A DNA stretch of 64,000 bases. Origin: Panorpa germanica. Its lineage: Eukaryota; Arthropoda; Insecta; Mecoptera; Panorpidae. Under the pieces are notes generated by a model, which was given only the letters and a program-made list of their open reading frames with translations, ran no database searches and had not been told where the DNA came from. Of this stretch, positions 23,788 through 33,805 are shown in pieces. The stretch is taken from NCBI GenBank assembly GCA_963678705.1, contig CAVMBN010000120.1, positions 1 to 64,000 on the forward strand, in the 5' to 3' direction. Both the position numbers and the translations under genes were made by a program. The number at the start of each line of letters is the position of its first letter. The first letter of the stretch is position 1.

Positions 23788-25160
23788 TTAATATGGTTCA
23801 TGAATTTGAATATTATTTGAAAATGATGTATTAGTTTCAGGATAACAAGTACTAATGGGTTTTAATAATGTTTCAAAATCTCCATATATCACAAATGGAA
23901 CGCGTAATTGATTCTTATGATTATCGAATTTTAAAATGTTTTGAGATATCATATTACCCAATTTATCTTTAGCGTTATACTTAGAAGGAAGGATTGTATA
24001 TATCTTATTGCAATCATATTCTAAATGTCTATTTAACTGATCTTCTGTGTTAAAAAATGAAAAGCATCCATCACACAAAAATTGTTTACTAATATGCTTA
24101 GTAAATTGACTTCTTATTAATCTTGATATATTTTTTTAATCCAACAATAATGTCCATTACTCAAATCTTCAATATACAATAAATTAACATGTTGTTTCTT
24201 CTTTTTAGATGTATAATGCAACGGTCCCACAATGAAATTATTTTCAAGTCCATAAACATTCACACTTATATCATTATTCTTCCCAAATGTTCTAATATCT
24301 TTTAATTTCATCGGTAATTCTATACCATTTGAGAAAATCAAAATATACAAGGACGTCGATTATGTTACAAACATTATAACAAAGGAAACATACAAAGAGA
24401 TGGTCCTCCATGTCAAATAAGAAACTGTTATGATTGTAATTATATGTTATATTATGATTCTAATGGATGTAGTTATACCCTAATAAATAAATAAAAGAAT
24501 TATATACATTTTAAATTTATATATATATATATTATAAATTAAGTAATTACAATAGTTTTGATATTTCTTCTAATATATACGACATGTTTGAAATTATTAT
24601 CATTTTTAATAATATATCATTAGAATTTAACTCTTCACATTCGTAAAATAAAAATTGAGTCAAAATCTCTTTCGAAACACCAATATTTTTATTTTTTAAA
24701 TACATTACAATACTATTTAAAAATATATTATATGTATTAAACAAATCATCATAAATCATAAACCTACTCCGCTTTTAATTCAGCAGTGAACCGTCGTTGC
24801 AATGTCTGTAGCTTATAAAAAGGGCCTTTCCTTTGAACGACTGAATAGAAAACGAACACGTTCCAGACAAAAAATTCATGATATGTAATAGAAATTAAGT
24901 AGAATTTACTCCAAAATGTTTACTGGGTATGATAATAAAAAATAAAATATTGGTTTTTGACTTAATATCGTCATATATATCATCTGTTTTAATTTGATAT
25001 ATTAATGAATCTGTATCTGTATACAACAATTTAGCATTACCTTTATAGACTTTTTTTTTTTGATGAAATCATAATGAAAATCGTATATTAAAGTTTTTGA
25101 TATATCAAGTACACTTAGAGAGTGTAGAAGATACGCCGTAATTATTGCATTCTTCGTCAA
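23788..25160 (-). pseudogene. Polinton polymerase B pieces, right arm (fossil)
   Basis: Minus-strand frames 24117-24350 and 23788-24078 carry the N-terminal and exonuclease blocks (GHYCWIK, YGDFETLL). 24547-24759 is the short helical frame and about 24890-25160 the YTDTDS piece. Order and content mirror 6567-7999. Confidence 0.75.
24338..24494 (+). other. Cys-rich open frame in Polinton arm
   Basis: An open stretch without an ATG near its start reads QNIQGRRLCYKHYNKGN, then GPPCQIRNCYDCNYMLYYD and ends NGCSYTLINK before a stop. Its five cysteines in about 50 residues look like a small metal-binding or disulfide-rich tail. It is antisense to the polymerase pieces. Mirror copies are at about 7236-7392 and 8443-8599 on the minus strand. 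It may be the end of another Polinton gene; I cannot name it. Confidence 0.35.
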
Positions 25161-25401
25161 TTTCCGGAAGCCAATCGTTTATGTTCGTATCCTCGATGTA
25201 GCTGTGAATGCAGTCGGTATATTCCCACTTATGTATTTTTATGTATGTATGCATATGTAAGGAGATTCTGTTGTTGGAGGTGGTATTTAATATGGAGTGG
25301 TAGAGAGGGTAAATTAATGCATAAATGTCATTTAAATAGAGATGATGTTGAGCTGTAATTACAGAGTAATATTTTCTTAGTTCAAGCTAAAGTTTAATAG
25401 T

Positions 25402-25758
25402 ATGAACGGATTTAAGAATATTCCAGGCGTAACATGGTTATTGAATTCGGGAGATATACGCGTCGGCATTGACAGTGAAGATAGATATTATGTGCAGGAT
25501 ATAACTGACGATTTTGATATAGATGATTGTGATTCAGATGATATGACGGATGAAGAAAAGAAGACATACGAGAAAATTATAGAGAGTTATGCTGATGAAA
25601 TAATAATAGGTCACGAAGAAATTGAAATACAGGAAGAAGATTCTGATGTGGAAATCATAGAATTATTAGACGATGATAATGAAGTTATTGAAATATTAGA
25701 CTCTGACGATGAAATTGTAGAAGTGTTAGACTCTGATGACGAAATTGTAAAAGTATAA
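25402..25758 (+). CDS. Polinton ORF C, copy 3 (acidic, SIM-like repeats)
   Basis: 118-aa acidic frame, same as at 17075-17431. Convergent with the polymerase pieces on either side, as in the left arm. Confidence 0.5.
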   Translation: MNGFKNIPGVTWLLNSGDIRVGIDSEDRYYVQDITDDFDIDDCDSDDMTDEEKKTYEKIIESYADEIIIGHEEIEIQEEDSDVEIIELLDDDNEVIEILDSDDEIVEVLDSDDEIVKV

Positions 25759-25823
25759 CATAGTGATTAATGTATATTTTTTATGTAAAATTCTATAAAT
25801 AAATGAACTTTTAAAAGCAATTG

Positions 25824-27150
25824 TTATTTATATTTTGATTTTGAAACTGAAATATATAATTTAAAATGGATAACGGTTGTAAGATTATTAAGCATGTTGG
25901 TACTAATGGGGGATAAATTTTTTGCAAGTGTTTCTAAACTAGAATGCATAAATCGTAAAGAATCAATAAATCTAAGTTTAATATAACAGTTATGAACTTT
26001 ATCATTTTTATCGACTTTTGATTCCACCAAAATATGTTTCGTAAAAGATATATACTTTTCCTTATTTTCTGGAATAACTTCAATTTTTTCACTATCATTA
26101 CCTAATTCTTTTACAATTATATAGCTATCGTAATTACTTAAGTTATGGAATATGACAGGTATAAACTTTGGAATTGTAAATTTTAAATTGCAATGATTAT
26201 GAGCAGCTCCTCGGTAATTACCAGTTAAATGACAATGATCTAACACTTTATCACCATTGAGGATACCTTCACAAATATGGCAAATAGAAGCTTCATCATA
26301 TTCCTGTTTTTGCCAATCAGATAATTTATTTAAAGGCTTCACTTTATTTAAGACTTTATAAATTTGTTTAGCGTCTTCAGTTATTGTTTCAATAAATACT
26401 TTAACGCAATTAATACCTCTGTACGTAACAAACTTACTTAAGGAATCATTAAAGGAACATTTAATATGGTTCATGAATTTGAATATTATTTGAAAATGAT
26501 GTATTAGTTTTAGGATAACAAGTACTAATGGGTTTTAATAATGTTTCAAAATCTCCATATATCACAAATGGAACGCGTAATTGATTCTTATGATTATCGA
26601 ATTTTAAAATGTTTTGAGATATCATATTACCCAATTTATCTTTAGCGTTATACTTAGAAGGAAGGATTGTATATATCTTATTGCAATCATATTCTAAATG
26701 TCTATTTAACTGATCTTCTGTGTTAAAAAATGAAAAGCATCCATCACACAAAAATTGTTTACTAGTATGCTTAGTAAATTGACTTCTTATTAATCTTGAT
26801 ATATTTTTAATCCAACAATAATGTCCATTACTCAAATCTTCAATATACAATAAATTAACATGTTGTTTCTTCTTTTTAGATGTATAATGCAACGGTCCCA
26901 CAATGAAATTATTTTCAAGTCCATAAACATTCACACTTATATCATTATTCTTCTCAAATGTTCTAATATCTTTTAATTTCATCGGTAATTCTATACCATT
27001 TGAATTAAGTACTTTTGAATAATGTGGATATGATGTAACTCTATCCATACTTTTTGATGCTGGATACAATGCTGAAGTTATAGCCCACATAAAGCAAGCT
27101 TGATCATTATTTACTACATTTACTATAGCCTTTTTATCTTTAACTGACAA
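25824..27150 (-). pseudogene. Polinton polymerase B N-terminal and exonuclease region, right arm (fossil)
   Basis: Frames 26461-27150 and 25824-26474 mirror 4442-5903: NNDQACFMWAI, the C2HC zinc-finger-like block, YGDFETLL, and CHIC...DHCHLTGNYRG. The right arm differs from the left upstream of this frame by lacking about 160 bp. Confidence 0.85.
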
Positions 27151-27372
27151 AAGAATGTTAATTATTAGGTATTATTATACTTTTGCTGTATATGAACATG
27201 AATTTCAAAAATAAACAATTACACAAAATAATATTTCGATTTTCTTTTTATCTAAACTAGAAACACTTTAAAGACTGCGTTCATTAACAATGTATAGTGG
27301 ATTTTATTATTTCTGCAGGATGTCATCTCACTTGCTGACACTAAAGGTTATATTTGATAACCATGACTTAAA

Positions 27373-27587
27373 AGGCTCCTATTTTGTAACTGCTTACCTG
27401 ACAGCTGATAACTTCTGACAATTTTTCAAAGGCCTATATTTTACAAATTACGCTACTCATACCAGTTCCAAGGTATAGGATCCGTGTTGCTTTTTATTTA
27501 ATGTCTTCTGATAGTTTTGTCTTAACTTACATAGCTTAATTTAGAAAATATATAGACGTCCGGTAAACAGTTAGAAAATAGGAGCCT
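27373..27587. mobile_element. MITE nested in right Polinton arm
   Basis: Reverse-complement partner of the 3977-4191 unit, with the same AGGCTCC...GGAGCCT tips and the same length of 215 bp. It was present before the two arms became identical copies, or was copied with the arm. Confidence 0.65.
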
Positions 27588-28603
27588 CATTTCTGTAAAA
27601 GTATGTTTATAAAGTTGGCTACCAGAACCTCAAATATTTAGTTATTTTTTAATATATTGCAATACAATAAGAGATATTTACACATCTATCGTAACTATTT
27701 CAATAATTTATAAAAATTCATTATATATTTGTTATTTTACTATCTCTTTTATATAAGTGTCTAAAGCAAAAGATTGTACACTACAGTACACTATGCAGAG
27801 AATCTATAGAATATTGACATCTCAACATTGTATATGATGTAGAGTAATGTATTAGAAACAAAAAGTGTTTATCAAAAAAAAAGGTTAACTACAAACGTGG
27901 TTTATAGTTAATAATAATTACAAACAAAGGTTTAAGTGATACAATACAGTTTATTATATAAATAAGACAGTTTTATAAGAACATCCTGTGAATATATAGG
28001 GTTAGTTATTGATACCCTAAAATGTATTATTTGAGTGCGTATGAGAAACATGTATGAAGCTGTATAAAGTGCTGCATTATATCAGGCGTAATGTAGAGCC
28101 TTTTTAAGTTTTTAAATATAGCTAAGAAATCATAATATGCGAAGAAATAATATGCTTTAACCTACTAACGGTATTGCTCAAAATACTCGTCGCTCAGACA
28201 AGAATATAATATTTTATTATATATATTTATTATTTAAATATAACTTGAAATAAAAGAATGTATCTAAAACTATTTTTTATAAGTGTATGGAACGAAACAA
28301 TGTAACAACTGTCAAATGAAATAGCAAATGGCGAGAATCGACGAACTTGACCGAATCAAACCGAGACCGAGTTAAACTGTTTGGTAATGGGTTTATGTAC
28401 TATGTCTTAATTTCTATAAAAGTGTACTATAAAAATTTTGTGCCCATATTTGGTTAAGTCATGCAATTTTGTATTCATATTGTTCAAGTCATGTAAATTC
28501 AATGGATGAATTAGCACCCTTATACTTTATGAATTATCCTTATTTGGATATATTTTCTATGTACAACAAAATTTACAATCTATTAGTAATTAGTGCAATA
28601 AAA

Positions 28604-29017
28604 TTAATCATTAAGAATCCAATCAAGTGAGTCTTGGCTCTCGTATCCAGGGTCTCCAAATTCAGATATAAAAAGTAACCCGGCTCTAAAAGTTTCACAG
28701 AAATTATTCTGATTGATTATAATTTCATCAAAGAATTTAAATTGATTAAACATATTTAAATCTATTAACAAATGACACTGTAATCCACAATTTAACTTTA
28801 AATCAATGCCTAAATTAAATTTATTTGATATATATATTATGTTTAAATATATCTTACTTATATTATCAATTAATATCAATAATAACAATTCTTTTCTATC
28901 TAAAAATAAATTAAAATTTACTTCAATATTTAATAGTCTAGGTAAAATAAACATATGTTCACCTTCATTTATTTCAAATAATAAACGTGGAGAAAAATTT
29001 TTAATATACATTTTCAT
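28604..29017 (-). CDS. Polinton arm ORF B, right copy
   Basis: 137-aa frame identical to the one at 2548-2961; unrecognised, hydrophobic/Asn-rich. Confidence 0.45.
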   Translation of the reverse strand: MKMYIKNFSPRLLFEINEGEHMFILPRLLNIEVNFNLFLDRKELLLLILIDNISKIYLNIIYISNKFNLGIDLKLNCGLQCHLLIDLNMFNQFKFFDEIIINQNNFCETFRAGLLFISEFGDPGYESQDSLDWILND

Positions 29018-29087
29018 AAAAATACGCTTAACTTAATCTTAATACAATCAATCACTTCCAATTTTAGTACTTTTCTATAATCACTGA

Positions 29088-29462
29088 CTAACCTTCTTCT
29101 TCAGAGTCAACGATTTCTATGATTTCGTTGTTATCGTCAGATATATCAACAGTTTCTTCAATTAATTCACAATCTGAATCTAAATTTGAAATATTTTCAC
29201 AGTCAGATATATAAATTTCCTCATGACCAATGGCGATTTCTTCACAGACAGAGTCTGAAATATAACTACACACAGTTTCTTCAGTACCATTTATAAACTC
29301 TATTTCATCGTTGGACCCAGTAATATCACTTTCAAAATCACTGCACTCATCATCAGAACTTATATTTTGAATACAGTAGTTCCCCGCTTTGCATAAGAAT
29401 AATTTATGAACACAAATACCCCGAGCTATGTTCAATTTGCGATGTGGGTAGCAATACAACAA
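29088..29462 (-). CDS. Polinton arm ORF A, right copy (acidic, IGHEEI)
   Basis: 124-aa frame identical to the one at 2103-2477. Confidence 0.5.
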   Translation of the reverse strand: MLYCYPHRKLNIARGICVHKLFLCKAGNYCIQNISSDDECSDFESDITGSNDEIEFINGTEETVCSYISDSVCEEIAIGHEEIYISDCENISNLDSDCELIEETVDISDDNNEIIEIVDSEEEG

Positions 29463-30430
29463 AACTTGATAACAATCAATGCTTTTACAACTTCAATGAC
29501 GTCTCTCGGGCTGATGTTGGTTTCTAAATTTAACAGGGTAGCACTTTACTTATTTAATACTATAATATATTTACCATCAGACTATCAATTCTTAATTCTA
29601 TCATCCCCGCGCATTCAAATTCTCGGGGGCCCCGACCCTTCGAGCAGTTTTATTTTAAAAAGTTTGTTTCAACTTAAGTTAGAGCTTTTGGTTTAGCTAA
29701 TTGTGATTCTACTATTATCCACAACCTATATAGCCTCATACATATGGATCAAACCGCTACCTAATAAATTTGTATAATAAAATATCCTCCTACTATTTTA
29801 ACAGTTACTGTGGTGTTATAACCTCATATATGTAAAACAACACCATTGTCTGACTTATAAGACTTTATGATTATTACAACACATAAAAAAATAACTGTAT
29901 GCTTTGACAATCATCAATGATATAATGTACGTATATTATAACTTTTAGTATACTTAAATAAATAATCTAATACAACAATACCCAATCCGGCCCTCTACAT
30001 TTAACTAAAACATGAAATGTATAACAAAAAAATTTGTCGACGTTTGGAAAATATTCCCACCATGTGTAATATAACGTCATTATAACATATAACTAACACT
30101 TTTGCATCTACAACGTCATAATCTTATAACCAATAACAAATCAAACATAAGAATTAATATCGGTATCTCACTCTTTACCACTATTGCTTATACTAACACA
30201 CACACGTAATACTTATTATCGCTATCTCACTCTTTCATATTACCCCACTATTACCCCCAACATTGTCTAGCCACGCCACCTCACTCCTCACCCCACCCTT
30301 ACCCCCCCTTTTACATTCTTCCAAGTCTAGCCACGCCCCCTCTGCATATCGTGACCTAAATGCATCCCCACCACCAATAATTTCCAACTCAACTTCTAAA
30401 CTGTCCTAGAACCCGCCCTACTAACCTACT

Positions 30431-30436
30431 AACATT
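30431..30436. repeat. Polinton target-site duplication, right (AACATT)
   Basis: Second copy of the AACATT duplication, followed by GAACAGTGCCGAACTC, exactly as at the empty site downstream of 49235. Confidence 0.93.
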
Positions 30437-30639
30437 GAACAGTGCCGAACTCTGACAAATTCCATTATTCAACAAAATGTTTTTTCAACTTTCTAAATAG
30501 TTTTAAATGGCCTAATTGTGAGAATCTTTAATTAACTTAAGACCTGATAAAGTGAATTAATTGAAATCAACTCAAAATTGACTAACAAGACATAAACGCT
30601 GAGTAACTGGAGTTTAAAATCAATTTTAATTCAACAGCC

Positions 30640-33289
30640 TTGTCCAGTTGACCGGGACAAAAACAGCGAATTTGATGACGCATTGTTTGAGGCACTTCCC
30701 CAAATAAGGGGCCAGGATTTGTATTATGATATTTACGCATCAAAAAGTCCTAGAAGAGACGCATCATGGCACTCTGCATCTTCAGAGGGCGTTAAAATCG
30801 GCGTCACGTGGTCCAAAGCTAATGAGATTATATCCGTAATAAACCATTTATAGGCATTTCCAGGTAACAGGATCACCAGGTGCAATATTTTGATTAACTT
30901 AGCCACAGCATTCAATTTTGCGCTTGACAGTTGTTCCCTACAAATATGGATGAATAATATTTTAATGAAAACAAACGCAAATCAAAGAGTTGAAAGAAAA
31001 TGGCGTCTTTACCTATTGGCTGCATTGATGAATTCACTAACAGCTCTTTTTGTAAATGCAGGCCCAACTGTATGTAGCAATGTTGTTAAACAGGATAAAC
31101 AAAATGACATCACTGGTTCACTGATTGGTCCATTTAAACCGAATCTACTAACTAGCAGTAACGCTTGCTCTAATAATGGCTGCAACAGAACATTGAACAT
31201 TTCAATTTTATCATCTTCAGACAAGTTCCTTCGGATAGGCAAACATTTTAACACAACGCACAAACCTCATAAGCACTTCTTAGGACATCTTTAACTAGAG
31301 AACTCTCCTCCTTATAGTATTCCAGAATCTCTTTATGTGTTAGGAGACAATTGCTCACTTTGAGGACGACATTTTCTTCAGCTAATTGTAATTCATTTTC
31401 CAAAATATTTAAATAATCTTGACTTAAATTAGCGATGTATTGTCCTAGCTCTACTGTTCAGATTACCGAATTCTGCTGCATCGTATTTGGATTCCATCGA
31501 AGCACCAAATTGTTTATGACGGATTTGTGGATTGTCAATATTGTCTGGAACAAATATGTAGAAATGTAAAAACAAGCAAATAGTTGTTGTAGAAGAATCA
31601 GGAAGATTAGAAACATGCCCCAAACATTAGTACAAAACATTAACCAAAACAGCTGGCGGTACAAATTTGAAGTTATTAGCTTGACTTAATACCTTTTCGT
31701 CTAAGTCAGAATTAAGGAGTGAATTAATATCGTCCTGACTTAAAAACTCTTTGGGTCTTAGAATACCGCTAACGTGTAATAACAGGGCCGAACTGGTTCT
31801 ATTTAACATCAAAGTCGAATCGTTATTAATTGGCGTCAAAGGGGCTATATTTTTCCTTTGTCGATTTTTGAGGGACCCCAATGTGCTTTGAATTAAATGT
31901 ACAATTGTTTGCTGCGATATATTTGATTGCAAAAGCCATGGAATGTATGAAGATAATATAGCTAGCATATTAGCTTGTCTGGAAAATTAAATATATTATT
32001 AAAACTTAGAAAACTTAAATAGAAATCAAGTTAATGCGCTTACACTTGTTCTAAATCAGTCTTTACAGGGTCGTAACTAGATTTAAGTCTATAAAGGTCC
32101 AGTCTAATGGCAAAATGGCAATATTCGATTGATTTTGCCACAATATTCTGAACTACTAGTTGCACCTGTCCGTGGTCTATTAGTTCATTGCCTGGAAACG
32201 GGAATCGCATTATATAACATCAAGGAACAGTATGGAAATATGCACAAGAAGGAGAGACAACAATTAAATACAACAACAGAAAGAAACAAGCATTAGTTCA
32301 ACTGCAAAACAATCGCATAAATTGAATGGAAGAGAACGCCTAAAAGTTATGCAACTTCTTTTACCTGTTACAACATTAGACAATCGTCCCAAACCTTGAG
32401 TCACTGTGCTTAAATCTCTTAAAACATTATGAACATGATTGTATTCCCTTTCGTTTATTTGTATGCTTTGTGTATTTACATCAATTGCATTTTCTAATTG
32501 TGTGTACATATTTAATAACGATTTCCATGAATCTACGAGCATGTTTATTATTTGCAGCGGTAATAATTCAGCTGTTGTACTTAACAATTCGAAGCATTGT
32601 TGCACAAAATGTTGCCAATCTGTCAGCATCTGTAAATAATCTTCATTTTAAATTCATTTAGACGAAATGTTTGACGAATACAACAAATCAAATGTTGGAG
32701 ACGAATATAGGACAAAAGTAAATATGTTTAATTTTGATTTCAGTTTCTTAAAATGGCGTTTTGAACCTTGAAATATATTTAAACGCAGCCTTCTTTTATT
32801 AGAAAATGCGTCTTACATCGTTGTTAGAACATTTCGGTACCCTGAACCCAGTAAATTGGAATTCTCTCTCAAATTTTTAATAATTCAAATCGACCCCTAA
32901 AAAATGAGTTCACAACCAATTGTAAGATAAGGAACAAACCCTCTTAAAAATGTATTTATTTAACCCTTACATCATCGTCTAAGGTGGAATTATCTATGGA
33001 ATTTAAGAGGGCCTCGTTAGATAAAAATAGAACGCTGTTAAAGCAACTGGTTGATATCCCAAGTAGCGCTTCCGTGTAGCTGAAACATTTAAAACATAAA
33101 AATTAGTCAAGGGGGCCATCTACAACACATTTGTAAAATGAATAACAGAAATAAGTAAACGTCACAATTAAAGAGAGAAAGTAATCAACAAACAAACACA
33201 CCTGGTGCTATTCGACTTCTTAACGTGTTCAATAAGAATTAACCAAACTTCCAGGCATCCTAGGTAGCCCTCCACGCTGTGGTAATTCA
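30640..33289 (-). pseudogene. XPO6: exportin-6 segment, copy A, degenerate
   Basis: Minus-strand exons with good splice signals: about 33289-33202, 33079-32971, 32629-32365, 32191-32044, 31978-31693, 31544-31266, 31214-31013 and 30937-about 30640. They read like the middle and C-terminal half of exportin-6 (importin-beta family; nuclear export of profilin-actin): EGYLGCLEVW, STLDDDMLTDWQHF, HNVLRDLSTVTQGLGRL, PAFTKRAVSEFINAANREQL. An in-frame TGA lies at 31460-31458. The frame also appears to slip after SAYEV and after GLFDA, and both slips are shared with copy B. No N-terminal exons are seen, and the last exons would lie left of the Polinton. The Polinton sits in an intron of this copy. Confidence 0.8.
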
Positions 33290-33805
33290 CTTTGAACGAG
33301 TATTAATAAACCAGAGATAAAAATTGCACGGAGCGCGGGAAATTTAAATCGTTGAAACATAATATTGTAGAAGATATTAACAATTGAGAAAATGCTTTTT
33401 TGCATGGATGTACATCTGCAAACTAATAGTGATTAAACAGTACAGGGTGTCCAACAGTCAACGATTACTTTAATTAAATAAAGTAAATGCACAAAGACCG
33501 TGAACAATAAATAATTTTAATTTGAAATATTCATTGCATTAAGTCTGAGTCACTTTTCGTTTTATTTTTGTAATTTACTTAAATAATCCATCAACTTATT
33601 AAAAACCATTAAATGTCATTCGGGTGTAACGGTTTCTCGATTACCGTGACATGACCGTTACATTGTTTAAATTGCCTACACTCTACTAATTGCGTGGCCA
33701 ACATTATTGATTATTTTCTCAAAGAGGAAAGTTCGGTATTTTCTTGCGGGTCTTTAAAGTGAAAGTGATTTCAAAAGAAATTGTGAAAATTCTAAAGAAT
33801 TGAAA

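Larger units (their letters stand above)
1135..30430. mobile_element. Polinton/Maverick fossil with giant inverted arms
   Basis: Both ends carry the same inverted sequence, starting AGTAGGTTAGTAGGGCGG and ending in its complement, flanked by a 6-bp duplication. The AG...CT tips, the 6-bp duplication and the DNA polymerase B pieces inside identify a Polinton/Maverick. The element is 29,296 bp, of which roughly 11.4 kb is nested Helitron and BEL/Pao sequence. Polymerase pieces are present several times in both orientations. I recognise no retroviral-type integrase, packaging ATPase, protease or capsid gene, so it looks broken and non-autonomous, with several breaks. The arms are nearly identical and the empty site is preserved in a paralogue, both of which point to a recent event. 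Confidence 0.9.
23713..30430 (-). repeat. right inverted arm of the Polinton
   Basis: Reverse-complement partner of 1135-7999, with the same order of open frames: acidic ORF, 137-aa ORF, polymerase B start, a second acidic ORF on the opposite strand, then short polymerase pieces. Its inner end is interrupted at 23713 by the BEL/Pao element. The Polinton sequence resumes at 18063 and continues down to 16200. Confidence 0.9.

Noticed and set aside
28806-29036. 76-aa frame opposite Polinton ORF B (also 2529-2759)
   Set aside because: A shadow of ORF B on the other strand in a low-complexity region.
29406-29696. 96-aa frame at the Polinton arm (also 1869-2159)
   Set aside because: Overlaps ORF A antisense and runs into non-coding arm sequence; no family features.
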